Part shown: positions 8,689 through 17,386 of the stretch, piece by piece
Numbering within the stretch: the stretch's first letter is position 1
Layout: every line of letters begins with the position of its first letter
Origin: Liminaster sp017519885
Lineage (GTDB): Bacteria > Bacteroidota > Bacteroidia > Bacteroidales > UBA3663
Direction of reading: 5' to 3'
Assembly: GCA_017519885.1 (NCBI GenBank)
Contig: JAFWRO010000049.1
Span: forward strand, 20,884 to 84,883
DNA: 64,000 nucleotides
Notes under the pieces: generated by a model
Databases searched by the model: none
What the model was told of the DNA's origin: nothing
Seen by the model: the letters and a program-made list of their open reading frames with translations, nothing else
Position numbers and translations under genes: made by a program

Positions 8689-10779
8689 ATGAAACCGCTC
8701 CGTCTCATTGCCATCCTTGCTCTCGGCACCGCGCTCCATGCACAGGCCAGCGAAGTCTCTTCGCCCGACGGCTCGATACGTGTCAACTTCGAGTTGCAGG
8801 GTACCGTGCCGACATATAGTGTCACCTATCAGGGCAAACCGATTATCCTGCCCAGCCGCTTGGGCTATGACCTTGACAAAAAGGCTGACCTGCTCGACGG
8901 TTTTACCCTCCTGAACGAAGAACGCTCGACTTTCGACGAGACGTGGACACCCGTTTGGGGCGAAAACCGCGAGATACGCAACAATTACAACGAACTATTG
9001 GTATGCCTCGCACAAACTGCCGAAGACCGCTATATGAACGTCCGTTTCCGCGTCTATGATGATGGCTTCGGACTGCGTTACGAGTTCCCACAAAAAGGCA
9101 AGCTCAACTACTTCGTCGTTTCGGAAGAACGCACCGAATTCGCCATGACAGGCGACCACACGGCTTGGTGGATTCCAGGTGACTACGACACGCAGGAATA
9201 CAATTACACACGTTCGCGTCTCAGCGAAATCAGCAGGTATCTCCACGATGCCGTCAGCCAAAACCTCTCGCAAACCCTCTTCTCCGAAACGGGCGTCCAG
9301 ACCTCTCTGCAACTCAAGACCGACGATGGCATCTACATCAACCTCCACGAGGCAGCTTTGGTCAACTACCCTGCCATGCACCTCAACCTCGACCCCGAGC
9401 GTCTCGTCTTCACCTCCTGGCTCACTCCCGATGCACTTGGCAAGAAGGGATGGTTGCAGACTCCCCTGGTTTCTCCTTGGCGTACCGCCCTCATCACCGA
9501 CGATGCCCGCAAGGTATTGTCCTCGAACCTCATCCTCAACCTCAACGAGCCCTGCAAGATCGAGGATACCAGTTGGATCCATCCGGTGAAGTATGTCGGC
9601 GTGTGGTGGGAGATGATTTCGGGCAAAAGCGAATGGGCATATACCCACGACTACCCATCGGTGAAACTTAGACTGACCGATTATGCCAAGGCAACACCTT
9701 CGGGCAAACATGGCGCCAACAATGCCAACGTACGTCGGCATATCGACTTTGCCGCCGACCACGGGTTTGATGCCGTGCTCGTCGAAGGCTGGAACATTGG
9801 CTGGGAGGACTGGAGCGGAAACACCAAGGAACAGGTATTCGACTTTCTGACTCCCTATCCCGACTTCGACATCAAGGCGCTCAACGACTATGCGCATAGC
9901 CGAGGCGTGAAACTCATCATGCACCACGAGACCTCTTCGTCGGTAATGAACTACGAGAAGTACATGGATCGTGCCTACCAGCTTATGCGTGACTATGGAT
10001 ACGATGCCGTGAAAAGCGGATATGTGGGCAACATCATTCCACGTGGCGAACACCACTACAGCCAGATTGAAATCAACCACTACCAGCATGCCATCGAACG
10101 TGCTGCCGACTACCACATCATGGTAAATGCCCACGAAGCGGTAAGACCCACAGGCCTATGTCGCACCTGGCCCAACCTGATCGGCAACGAGAGCGCACGC
10201 GGCACAGAGTACCAAGCCTTCGGCGGAATTCCTTTAGGCCACACCGCCATCCTGCCTTTCACGCGTCTGCAGGGTGGTCCCATGGACTACACGCCCGGCA
10301 TCTTCGAGATGGAATGCGCCAGCGGCAGTCACTGCAACTCCACCATCTGCGGCCAGCTCGCCCTCTACGTGACACTCTACAGCCCGCTGCAGATGGCCGC
10401 CGACTTCCCCGAGAACTACGAGCGCTTCATGGATGCGTTCCAGTTCATCAAGGATGTTGCCTGCGACTGGGATCGAAGCCTCTACCTCGAAGCCGAGCCA
10501 ATGGAATACATCGTGGCAGCGCGCAAGGCAAAGGGTTCGGACCAATGGTTCATTGGTGGAGTGACGGGCATGGAACCACATGCTTCGGCTGTGAAACTCG
10601 ACTTCCTCGACCCGAATCGCAAATACGAAGCCACCATCTACCAGGATGCCAAGGACGCCAACTATCTGAGCAATCCGCAAGCCTACGTCATTTCCCGAAA
10701 GACGGTGAACTGCAAGACCGTGCTGAAACTCAATGCCGTGCCCGGTGGAGGCTTTGCCGTCAGTCTGAAACCTCTTTAA
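8689..10779 (+). CDS. GH97 inverting alpha-glucosidase (SusB-like)
   Basis: 696 residues. The ATG at 8689 begins the signal peptide MKPLRLIAILALGTALHAQA, which has no lipobox, so a periplasmic location is likely. The GH97 N-terminal beta-sandwich (about 20-270) precedes the catalytic barrel. The Glu residues typical of inverting SusB-type members are visible: E414 in HHETSS, E483 in NAHEAVRPTG and E501 in GNESARG. That argues for alpha-glucosidase over the retaining alpha-galactosidase branch, which uses an Asp nucleophile. As last gene of the alpha-glucan PUL it would convert imported oligosaccharides to glucose. No TAnnTTTG box was found directly upstream, so it may be co-transcribed with GH31 despite the 188-bp gap. 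Confidence 0.9.
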   Translation: MKPLRLIAILALGTALHAQASEVSSPDGSIRVNFELQGTVPTYSVTYQGKPIILPSRLGYDLDKKADLLDGFTLLNEERSTFDETWTPVWGENREIRNNYNELLVCLAQTAEDRYMNVRFRVYDDGFGLRYEFPQKGKLNYFVVSEERTEFAMTGDHTAWWIPGDYDTQEYNYTRSRLSEISRYLHDAVSQNLSQTLFSETGVQTSLQLKTDDGIYINLHEAALVNYPAMHLNLDPERLVFTSWLTPDALGKKGWLQTPLVSPWRTALITDDARKVLSSNLILNLNEPCKIEDTSWIHPVKYVGVWWEMISGKSEWAYTHDYPSVKLRLTDYAKATPSGKHGANNANVRRHIDFAADHGFDAVLVEGWNIGWEDWSGNTKEQVFDFLTPYPDFDIKALNDYAHSRGVKLIMHHETSSSVMNYEKYMDRAYQLMRDYGYDAVKSGYVGNIIPRGEHHYSQIEINHYQHAIERAADYHIMVNAHEAVRPTGLCRTWPNLIGNESARGTEYQAFGGIPLGHTAILPFTRLQGGPMDYTPGIFEMECASGSHCNSTICGQLALYVTLYSPLQMAADFPENYERFMDAFQFIKDVACDWDRSLYLEAEPMEYIVAARKAKGSDQWFIGGVTGMEPHASAVKLDFLDPNRKYEATIYQDAKDANYLSNPQAYVISRKTVNCKTVLKLNAVPGGGFAVSLKPL

Positions 10780-10793
10780 GACTGGAGAAATAG

Positions 10794-11231
10794 TTTCGTA
10801 AAATCATAGCATGACCAATCTTGGCCAAAAATGGTTATACTCTCGCAGAAGAATGACCATTCTTGGCCAAGATTGGTTATGCGACGACAGGAGCAAGCAT
10901 TATCTCGGCCGTCAGAGTGCTCTATCCTATTGAAGTATGACCAATCTTGGCCAGGAATGGTTATGCGTCGATAGCAGCATGACCAATTTCGGCCAAGATT
11001 GGTTATTCTTCGACGAGAGCATACAGATTTGATAGATGAAAACATTATGCTCCGCTCGCAGCATGACCTTTTTTGGCCAAGATTGGTTATTCTCCGATTG
11101 GAAAAAGCACTCTGTCGGCCGTCAGAGTGCTTTCGCCGATGACGGCATGACCAATCTTGGCCGAAATTGGTCATACTTCGATCGCGGCATACCCAATCTT
11201 GGCCAAGAAAGGTTATGCCTTCGTAAGATGT
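10794..11231. repeat. Ten-unit tandem array of palindromes, exact 42-bp period (array 1)
   Basis: Seven units carry a 22-bp palindrome made of ACCAATCTTGG plus its reverse complement, at 10814, 10856, 10940, 10982, 11066, 11150 and 11192. All these starts differ by 42 or 84. The missing register positions hold other sequence: at 10898 and 11108 a different palindrome (half CACTCTG, centre CGGCCG), with its central GGCC exactly in register, and at 11024 a degenerate unit. The 20-bp linkers are also conserved (TATnCTnCGA ... AGCATG). Because 42 is a multiple of 3 and the core is palindromic, both strands stay open as 14-residue repeats, with no start signal or known domain. The array lies between the GH97 stop and the promoter of the next secreted protein gene. 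Its function is unknown. Confidence 0.95.
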
Positions 11232-11505
11232 TGGTCTTCCTCATTCCAAACGCCCATTTCGCGATAAGATTTGATGAATAACGAAAAGATATCCTGTTTA
11301 ATTATCCATTTTGTCCAATAAAAACGGATGCAAACTGACAAAAACAGGCGAAAGGACACTTTTCGGCTGAAAAAAACATCAAATACTTGCAATTCCTAAA
11401 AAAACTCGCTATATTTGCACCACCTTTGGCGACAAAAGACACATATAATAAAAAACAAATAAGAATTTACAAATAACAATTTGTGTATTAATATCCATTT
11501 TTATC
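11232..11505 (+). promoter_or_regulatory. Promoter and long leader of the secreted FnIII protein gene
   Basis: TTG at 11387-11389, a 20-bp spacer and TATATTTG at 11410-11417 form a good Bacteroidetes promoter. The leader from about 11424 to the ATG at 11506 is about 80 nt and A-rich, with no obvious hairpin. Upstream to the end of the repeat array the sequence is AT-rich with nothing recognisable. Confidence 0.7.
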
Positions 11506-13476
11506 ATGAAACAAGTTTTACTTTTTGCGCTTGCGCTTACTATGGGCGCTGCAACGGCTAATGCTGGCCAGCAAATCAGTTTCAATCATTCACAGAACCA
11601 GAAGCAGGTCATGACCGAGGCCCAACTTCCCGTTCAAGTCAAGAACTTCCTCAAGAGCGAGGCCGGCAAGGGCTTCACCGCTCAGCAGTTCATCGATGCA
11701 CTTCGCAACCAGGATGCTGCCGTCAAGGCTGTCGCTGCCGACGGATCCGCTCCCACGGAGATCCCATTTGTCAACGAAGGATTCAGCAAGATGACTCTTG
11801 GCTCAGAGAATGAACCGGATGCAACTCCTATCGCTGACTTCACCGACCTCACCGAAACTCCAGGCTGGGACGGCTTCCTCTGCTATCAGGCAGGCGGTAA
11901 TGTCTATACCGGATTCGACACCGAAGGCGAAGATGGACCAGGCTATCTGCTTACTCCCGCCATGGATCTTTCTGATGCCAATTACAGCGGTGCCCATCGT
12001 GCCATGTTCCGCGTGCGTGGTGCCAATGCCGCCACTACCGAACCCAAACTCCAGATTTTTGTGCTCGACAATATCGATATGAAGATTCTGTCGGCTGACT
12101 CCAAGGACATGAACGGCCAGGAGTGGATTGACCTGACCTGGGACTTCACCCGTGGCTCAGGCAAGGAGAACATCATGGCATTCAGCTGGCAGGGCTACGT
12201 GCTCTTCGACTCAGTGAGCATCAGTTACCTCGACTATGGCATCGAGACTCCTACCAACGTCAAAGGTGAACTCGTAGATGGTTCCACCATCAAAGCCACT
12301 TGGGATGCCGTTAGCAATGCTGACCATTATCTCGTCAGCCTCTATCGCCTCCAGGAAGGTTTCGTGGAAGGCTGCACCGAATTGGAAACGAAAGATACAC
12401 AATATACGTTTGAAAACCTTGCCCTCAACTTCTCAACAGGCGGCTACAAGGTCGTTGTAAAGGCAGCCAACGAGGTAGGTGCCACATCTCCCGAACGTTA
12501 CTGCGACGAAATCTTAGCGCCCACCGAGACCACTGCTCCTGTTGCACTTGAAGCCACCGACATCACCGCCGATAGTTTCACTGCACATTGGGAACCCTCG
12601 ACCTTCGCCGATGGATACACCGTCGAGGCCATAACCGAAATGGTCGCTGGTGCCGACACCCTTGCAGTCACCCTCTTTGAGCAGGACTTCTCCAACATGA
12701 CATTTGCCGAGGACGGCAGTGGACAGGTCATGATGGACAACTGCAACGCGTTCTTCAACCAGAGCGATTGGACTTGTCTCTTTGGTCTCTGCTGGAACCA
12801 GGCATTCCTCATCTACAACGCCTTAGCTGCTGCGTATGGTTCGGAATATGCTTCTTACCTCCTGTCGCCCGCTTATGACAACCTTAACCTTGGCGAAAAC
12901 GGCACAGCCACCATTCGCGTCAGCTTCAAGGGCTATGTTGACCCAGCATCGCTTGACGGCGAGGAAGCCTATCTGATTGTCGGCCTCACCGAGGGCACCA
13001 ACATCATTGACTACAAGGCCTTGAATGTCACCACCACAGCACAGGATTATCAGTTGGATATTGCCGGTTTCAAGAATGGCAATAACATCATATTCTATGA
13101 CTACGACGGAGCATCGGTTGCCCTTGGTAACCTCAAGTTGGAAGCTTTGCTCACCGAAGGACAGTCGGCCAATGTTGTCTATGCGACTGTCGAGGCTGAG
13201 GGCCTCAATGCCAACGAAGCCGTTGTGCCGTTCCCATACGATATGGCAACCTATCGCGTAACTGCTCACGTCGCCCTTGATGGTGCAAGCCTCACAGCTA
13301 CGTCAGAGGAGATTCCTGTGATTCGCGGCATCGACAACCTCGACGGCATCAACGTCCCCGCAGCTCCCGCCCGTCGCTACTTCGACCTTCAGGGCCGTCG
13401 CGTCAACGAAGTTCGTGATGGTTTCTTCATCATGCAGGATGCCAATGGCAATACGCAGAAGATGCTAATCAAATAA
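11506..13476 (+). CDS. Secreted multidomain protein with choice-of-anchor/FnIII domains and a T9SS-like tail
   Basis: 656 residues with a signal peptide (MKQVLLFALALTMGAATANA). Residues about 100-245 resemble a jelly-roll module that often precedes FnIII domains (PGWDGFLCYQAG, then LLTPAMDLSDA). About 247-340 is an FnIII domain (PTNVKGELVDGSTIKATWDAVSNADHYLV). A second FnIII plus jelly-roll unit follows. The last 35 residues (RYFDLQGRRVNEVRDGFFIMQDANG ... KMLIK) match the style of type IX secretion sorting domains. It is probably exported through T9SS and anchored or released at the surface. The next gene starts 4 bp after its stop, so the two form an operon. No catalytic motif was seen; it may be adhesive or a scaffold. 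Confidence 0.6.
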   Translation: MKQVLLFALALTMGAATANAGQQISFNHSQNQKQVMTEAQLPVQVKNFLKSEAGKGFTAQQFIDALRNQDAAVKAVAADGSAPTEIPFVNEGFSKMTLGSENEPDATPIADFTDLTETPGWDGFLCYQAGGNVYTGFDTEGEDGPGYLLTPAMDLSDANYSGAHRAMFRVRGANAATTEPKLQIFVLDNIDMKILSADSKDMNGQEWIDLTWDFTRGSGKENIMAFSWQGYVLFDSVSISYLDYGIETPTNVKGELVDGSTIKATWDAVSNADHYLVSLYRLQEGFVEGCTELETKDTQYTFENLALNFSTGGYKVVVKAANEVGATSPERYCDEILAPTETTAPVALEATDITADSFTAHWEPSTFADGYTVEAITEMVAGADTLAVTLFEQDFSNMTFAEDGSGQVMMDNCNAFFNQSDWTCLFGLCWNQAFLIYNALAAAYGSEYASYLLSPAYDNLNLGENGTATIRVSFKGYVDPASLDGEEAYLIVGLTEGTNIIDYKALNVTTTAQDYQLDIAGFKNGNNIIFYDYDGASVALGNLKLEALLTEGQSANVVYATVEAEGLNANEAVVPFPYDMATYRVTAHVALDGASLTATSEEIPVIRGIDNLDGINVPAAPARRYFDLQGRRVNEVRDGFFIMQDANGNTQKMLIK

Positions 13477-13479
13477 TCT

Positions 13480-15240
13480 ATGATCCGAAGGTTATTTCTG
13501 ACCCTATTTCTTGTTCTGGGCTTCGCTTTCACCGAGGCCCAGAACTCTTCGCTTTATCTAAGCTACTGCGATGGCAAACTTGCCGAAGCGGGAGCCAGTC
13601 GCCAGGGTGTAGGAGTCACCGTGTCGGCTGCCGTAGGCTTTCCCGCTGACGGCTTGGCACAATATGCCGGTGTCGAACTCACTACGCTCCGCATCGGTCT
13701 CTGCACAATCAACGCCGACATGAATGGCCTGACGGCATGGGTGCGCAGCAGCCTGTCGGGCGAAGTCATTGCCGAAGTCGCCTTGGAGTCCTTCCAATCA
13801 GGCTGGAACGAGGTGAAACTCCCCACCCCTATCTCCATCGACGGCAAGCAAGACCTTTATCTCGGCTTCAGTTATCAGCAGGCACGTAGTGTCAAGTGCC
13901 TCAGCTTCGTCGGCGAGACCAACGCCCAAGGGGCCTGGATCGGACGCAACGGCGAGTGGGAAGATTGGAGCACTCGCCAACTCGGTTCGCTCAGCATCGA
14001 AGGCATCATCGAAGGCGAAGGCCTGCCGCAATACAATCTCAGTGTGCTCGATATGAAGCTGCTGCACGGTGAGATTGTGCGCGACGACAGTCTCCGTTTC
14101 GAAGCCACGGTCAAGAATGTCGCCTCGCAGCCAGTCTGCAGCCTACGCTTCAACTATGACCTTGCCGATGGTTTGCAGACAGGTTCCATCGAGGTGGAAC
14201 AAACGCTCCAGCCGCGCGAAGAGGCAACCATCCTCTTTGGCATCCCCACCAAAGGCATTCCCGCTGGCATCAATCATCCCGTCGATGTCTGCCTGTTGTT
14301 GCCCGATGGTTCTGACGACGAGGACATGACCGATAATCGTTGTCATTTCGACTATGCCACCTACGAACAGGGTTCCGACTTCGTTCATCGTGCTTTGCTC
14401 GAAGAGTTCACCACCGAAGTCTGCGTCAACTGTCCTTCGGGTGCCCAGCGCATCGAGGCAGCCCTCGACTATGGTTATCATGACCGCATTATCATGGCTA
14501 CCCACCATGCCGGTTATCACACCGACTGGCTCACCCTCCCCTCCGACGTGGACTACTGCTGGTTCTACAACGAGGGAGGCTCTACTTCGGCGCCTGCTAC
14601 GATGCTCGACCGCACATTGACGGGGTACGACAAGGATTTCTCGCCGGTGTTCAACCCACCGCAGTCGCAGAAACTCTGTGAACGCTTCGACATTGCACTA
14701 GCACGTCCTGCATTGGTTGATGTCAAGGCTACATTGAAGTATGATGAAGCCCTTCGCCAGGTCACCATCAATATAGAGGGCGAACGTCTCGACGCCTTCC
14801 TGCATCAGTGTCCCGAAGCGCGCATCACCGTTTTTGCTCTCATCGACAGCATACAAGCCCATGACCAGACGGGTGCTGGACAAGGTTATTACCACCGTCA
14901 CGTGACGCGTGACGTCCTCACTGACGTGTGGGGCGACGTAATTGTTTGGGATGGCAATACTTTCTCCACCTCTTACGTTTGGACCATCCCCGAGGAACTA
15001 CGCGAAGAGAAGATGGAAGTCGTGGCCTTCGTTCATCGATACGATGCCGACGACCCGACCAATTGCTGTGTATTCAACACCACCCGAGCCTTGCTCTCCG
15101 ACCCATCGACAGAAGGCATCGATATCGTCCGTGCGGACAATGCTTCTACTTCGGCTCCTCTCATCAACCTGATGGGGCAAAAGGTGGACAATGCTTGGCG
15201 CGGCTTCGTCATCTCGGGCGGCAGGTTAATCATGCGGTAA
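13480..15240 (+). CDS. Omp28-like secreted protein with thioredoxin-like CxxC motif and T9SS-like tail
   Basis: 586 residues with a signal peptide (MIRRLFLTLFLVLGFAFTEAQ). The middle carries an Omp28-type thioredoxin-fold signature, LLEEFTTEVCVNCPSGA, with C315-VN-C318, and a downstream segment typical of Omp28 proteins (YYHRHVTRDVLTD ... SYVWTIPEEL). The first 180 residues look like a beta-sandwich domain. The C-terminus (LINLMGQKVDNAWRGFVISGGRLIMR) resembles a T9SS sorting domain. It is coupled to the preceding FnIII protein. Omp28-family members are surface proteins of poorly known role; redox activity of the CxxC is possible but not shown. Confidence 0.72.
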   Translation: MIRRLFLTLFLVLGFAFTEAQNSSLYLSYCDGKLAEAGASRQGVGVTVSAAVGFPADGLAQYAGVELTTLRIGLCTINADMNGLTAWVRSSLSGEVIAEVALESFQSGWNEVKLPTPISIDGKQDLYLGFSYQQARSVKCLSFVGETNAQGAWIGRNGEWEDWSTRQLGSLSIEGIIEGEGLPQYNLSVLDMKLLHGEIVRDDSLRFEATVKNVASQPVCSLRFNYDLADGLQTGSIEVEQTLQPREEATILFGIPTKGIPAGINHPVDVCLLLPDGSDDEDMTDNRCHFDYATYEQGSDFVHRALLEEFTTEVCVNCPSGAQRIEAALDYGYHDRIIMATHHAGYHTDWLTLPSDVDYCWFYNEGGSTSAPATMLDRTLTGYDKDFSPVFNPPQSQKLCERFDIALARPALVDVKATLKYDEALRQVTINIEGERLDAFLHQCPEARITVFALIDSIQAHDQTGAGQGYYHRHVTRDVLTDVWGDVIVWDGNTFSTSYVWTIPEELREEKMEVVAFVHRYDADDPTNCCVFNTTRALLSDPSTEGIDIVRADNASTSAPLINLMGQKVDNAWRGFVISGGRLIMR

Positions 15241-15281
15241 GCCTCGTCTGTCTCGTCAAACATTGGACGAATAAAAATAAA

Positions 15282-15313
15282 TCAGCCCCAACCTCGAAAG
15301 AGATTGGGGCTGA
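15282..15313. terminator. Bidirectional terminator hairpin
   Basis: TCAGCCCCAA at 15282-15291 pairs perfectly with TTGGGGCTGA at 15304-15313, with a 12-nt loop. It lies between two convergent genes, the Omp28-like gene and the RHH gene. Confidence 0.75.
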
Positions 15314-15343
15314 CTGTTTATGTATTGGGGACAATTAACGTGT

Positions 15344-15544
15344 TCACGCCTCTTCAGGCGGATCGATAGGCTTGGGTTTAGGCTTCTTCATACGTCCACT
15401 TTTGCGGAGTGCTTCGGCCAATATCCACTGAATCTGCCCGTTGACAGACCTGAACTCATCAGCAGCCCATGCCTCGATAGCATCCATAGTGGCGCCATCG
15501 ACACGAAGCACGAAACTTTTGGTGGTAGATTCTTTTTTGGCCAT
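15344..15544 (-). CDS. Small ribbon-helix-helix (Arc-family) DNA-binding protein
   Basis: 66 residues. The FVLRVDGATMDAIEAWAADEFRS stretch fits the Arc/MetJ ribbon-helix-helix fold: one beta strand and two helices, with DEFRSVNGQIQWIL as the second helix region. Proteins like this commonly accompany an SPFH-domain gene in Bacteroidales, and here they share a strand and neighbourhood (SPFH, hydrolase, PH protein, RHH). It presumably acts as a dimeric DNA-binding regulator; its target is unknown. The Lys/Pro-rich tail (KKPKPKPIDPPEEA) is disordered. The stop is 29 bp from the convergent terminator. Confidence 0.8.
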   Translation of the reverse strand: MAKKESTTKSFVLRVDGATMDAIEAWAADEFRSVNGQIQWILAEALRKSGRMKKPKPKPIDPPEEA

Positions 15545-15551
15545 TGCGAGG

Positions 15552-15597
15552 TTTGAAGTTTGAAGGGTTTGAGGAGTTTGAAAGGTTTGAAGGGTTA
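15552..15597. repeat. 9-bp-period repeat after the PH-protein stop codon (family TTTGAAGGG)
   Basis: TTTG recurs at 15559, 15568, 15577 and 15586 (a first copy at 15552 is 7 bp earlier), giving TTTGAAGGG, TTTGAGGAG, TTTGAAAGG and TTTGAAGGG. The tract ends in the stop codon of the PH-domain gene and fills the gap to the RHH gene. Confidence 0.85.
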
Positions 15598-16014
15598 AAT
15601 CAGCAATCTCTCGTCAATCTGCACCTTCGGATTAATCTTGCGCAGCTCGTCGAGGAAATCCTCTTGATAGCGGGGCGAAATCACCACGGCATTGCCATCG
15701 CTGAAATCCAGACGGATGCGCTTCAAGGAAGAGGCGGGAGCGCTCAGGATGGTTCTTGTAGGAACAACAGACACCAGTTTTGTGAGGTCGTACTTGTCAG
15801 TGAAGATGCTGAGCACCGTCACCTTGAGCGTCGTGCCATCAATCGTATATTTGATGGCATAGAGCAGGTAAAACATCGGCACAGCCACAAGACACAACGA
15901 TATCAGCATTCGCCAGCCGCCCTCTCCTAAGATACCGGGCAGGAAACACACCAGCAGAACCACGATGATGAATACCACCAGTCCCACACTGATTCTTGTT
16001 CGATAGGTTTTCAT
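15595..16014 (-). CDS. Bacterial PH-domain membrane protein
   Basis: 139 residues. Two adjacent hydrophobic segments (about 10-29 and 36-53, split by GEGGW) form a membrane hairpin. A C-terminal domain (about 55-135: YTIDGTTLKVTV, YDLTKLVSVVPTR, SLKRIRLDFSDGNAVVISPRYQEDFLDEL) follows, typical of the bacterial PH-like family. The last part matches the strand-helix end of the fold. Such proteins are thought to bind partners at the inner membrane; no specific role is known here. Its stop codon is the end of a 9-bp tandem repeat. It starts 24 bp after the hydrolase stop and is probably in that operon. Confidence 0.68.
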   Translation of the reverse strand: MKTYRTRISVGLVVFIIVVLLVCFLPGILGEGGWRMLISLCLVAVPMFYLLYAIKYTIDGTTLKVTVLSIFTDKYDLTKLVSVVPTRTILSAPASSLKRIRLDFSDGNAVVISPRYQEDFLDELRKINPKVQIDERLLI

Positions 16015-16038
16015 AATTTTAATGATCTTTTTAGCAAA

Positions 16039-17280
16039 TCATAATCCGTTAATCCACGTAGCGATATCCCCAAGAACTTCCTCGCTGATTGTTTCCTCGA
16101 TGCCGGCATATTCCGTGGGCAAGCCCGTAGTGCAATGCTGGAAGAGATGATTCAAGCCGGGAAATTCCTTCACAAGATTCTTCTTGTTCTTCGGCAATGC
16201 CATCTCGATACCCTTGAGGTTGAGCGACGAAACCACTTGTACGTCCTTATCGCCATTGATGGCCAGGACCGGGCAGCGGGTGCCCTGAATGTCAGGGATG
16301 GGGTCGTAGTCGAGGAAATAATTGAGCCAAGGAGAATTCAATTGGGCCACCTGGGCTCGATATTGGGCCACATTGACTTGCATAGGCACACCCATGAGTT
16401 CGTAAGTGCGGTTTGCCTGTGCTGTCAAAGCAGTATCGCCTTTGGCACCAACACCAGCCATACTGATGATGAAATCGACTTTCTGCTTAGCACCAAGCAT
16501 GAAGGCAACCGAGCCACCTTCGCTATGACCAAGCACACCAACCTTACTGAATCGCTTCAGCCCGCGCAGCATTTCGATGCCCGCCAAGGCATCTTCGGCA
16601 AAGTCCTGCGTAGTGGCTCCCTTCATGTCGCCCGTCGATTGGCCGACGCCACGGTCGTCGAAACGCAGCGAGGCTACGCCGTGCCTGGCCAGATAGTCGG
16701 CAATGACAAGAAAGGGCTTGTGGTCGAAGACCTCTTCGTCGCGATTCTCAGCACCACTGCCCGTTACCATTATCAGCACAGGGACCTTATCACCCTCCTT
16801 GTATCCTTCGGGATAGACCAGCGTACCCGAGAAGGTGGCATGAGCCTCCTCATTGGTGAAGTTCACCTCCTCCGTCCTGTAAGGATAGGGGTCGGTGGGA
16901 TGCTGCGGACGTCGGCGCGTCACCTCACCAGGCTTCAGAGAGAGGGGCAGCGAGAATCCATTCTGCTGGAAGGTGCCTTTCAGCACGCCAGCTTCCAGCT
17001 TTCCCGCGTAGGTCATGCCAATGCTTGGCACGGCAATGTTCACCGAGTCAGCCGAGATGAAATTCAGCGTGGCAGGAATTCCTTTGGCACTCTGGTCGGG
17101 GCTGTCCATGGTGCAGACGTCCTTTCCACTGGCATCCTTATCGAAATGCAGCACGATTGTCAACTTCTGAGCACCGAGGTCCAATTGCCCCGTCCATGGT
17201 CCCGAGATCTGCTGGCCGAAACTCTGCGTAGCGGCAAGCGCCATCACGCCGAGCATCATTAATCCTTCAAGTCTTTTCAT
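16039..17280 (-). CDS. Secreted alpha/beta hydrolase (dienelactone hydrolase/acyl-peptidase-like)
   Basis: 413 residues from the ATG at 17280, which starts the signal peptide MKRLEGLMMLGVMALAATQSFG. An N-terminal beta domain (about 20-130, GPWTGQLDLGAQKLTIVLHF) precedes an alpha/beta-hydrolase core. The nucleophile elbow is GHSEGG, the likely acid is in INGDKDV, and the catalytic His is in PGLNHLF. The oxyanion-region motif GSGAENRDEEVFDHKPF is typical of Bacteroidetes hydrolases of this type. It probably hydrolyses esters or small amides in the periplasm; the substrate is unknown. It lies downstream of the SPFH gene on the same strand, separated by a perfect palindrome. Confidence 0.75.
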   Translation of the reverse strand: MKRLEGLMMLGVMALAATQSFGQQISGPWTGQLDLGAQKLTIVLHFDKDASGKDVCTMDSPDQSAKGIPATLNFISADSVNIAVPSIGMTYAGKLEAGVLKGTFQQNGFSLPLSLKPGEVTRRRPQHPTDPYPYRTEEVNFTNEEAHATFSGTLVYPEGYKEGDKVPVLIMVTGSGAENRDEEVFDHKPFLVIADYLARHGVASLRFDDRGVGQSTGDMKGATTQDFAEDALAGIEMLRGLKRFSKVGVLGHSEGGSVAFMLGAKQKVDFIISMAGVGAKGDTALTAQANRTYELMGVPMQVNVAQYRAQVAQLNSPWLNYFLDYDPIPDIQGTRCPVLAINGDKDVQVVSSLNLKGIEMALPKNKKNLVKEFPGLNHLFQHCTTGLPTEYAGIEETISEEVLGDIATWINGL

Positions 17281-17316
17281 AATCATTCGAATCCTTTTTG
17301 CCCTCTTGTTTACGAT

Positions 17317-17386
17317 AGCAGCCAAGCTTGGCTGCTTATCTTAACGACTGAACCCCTCTTAGCGCGCAAGCGCCTTAGTGGTTCAG
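17317..17386 (-). terminator. Palindrome and hairpin between the SPFH and hydrolase genes
   Basis: A perfect 20-bp palindrome (AGCAGCCAAG plus its reverse complement) lies at 17317-17336. A second stem, CTGAACC at 17348-17354 with GGTTCAG at 17380-17386, overlaps the SPFH stop codon. These could weaken read-through from SPFH into the hydrolase. Neither is followed by a strong T-run on the transcribed strand. Confidence 0.45.

Noticed and set aside
10776..11281. Reading frames on both strands across array 1 that look like 14-residue repeat proteins
   Set aside because: They follow from a palindromic 42-bp repeat (a multiple of 3). Both strands are equally open, and there is no promoter, start context or known domain.
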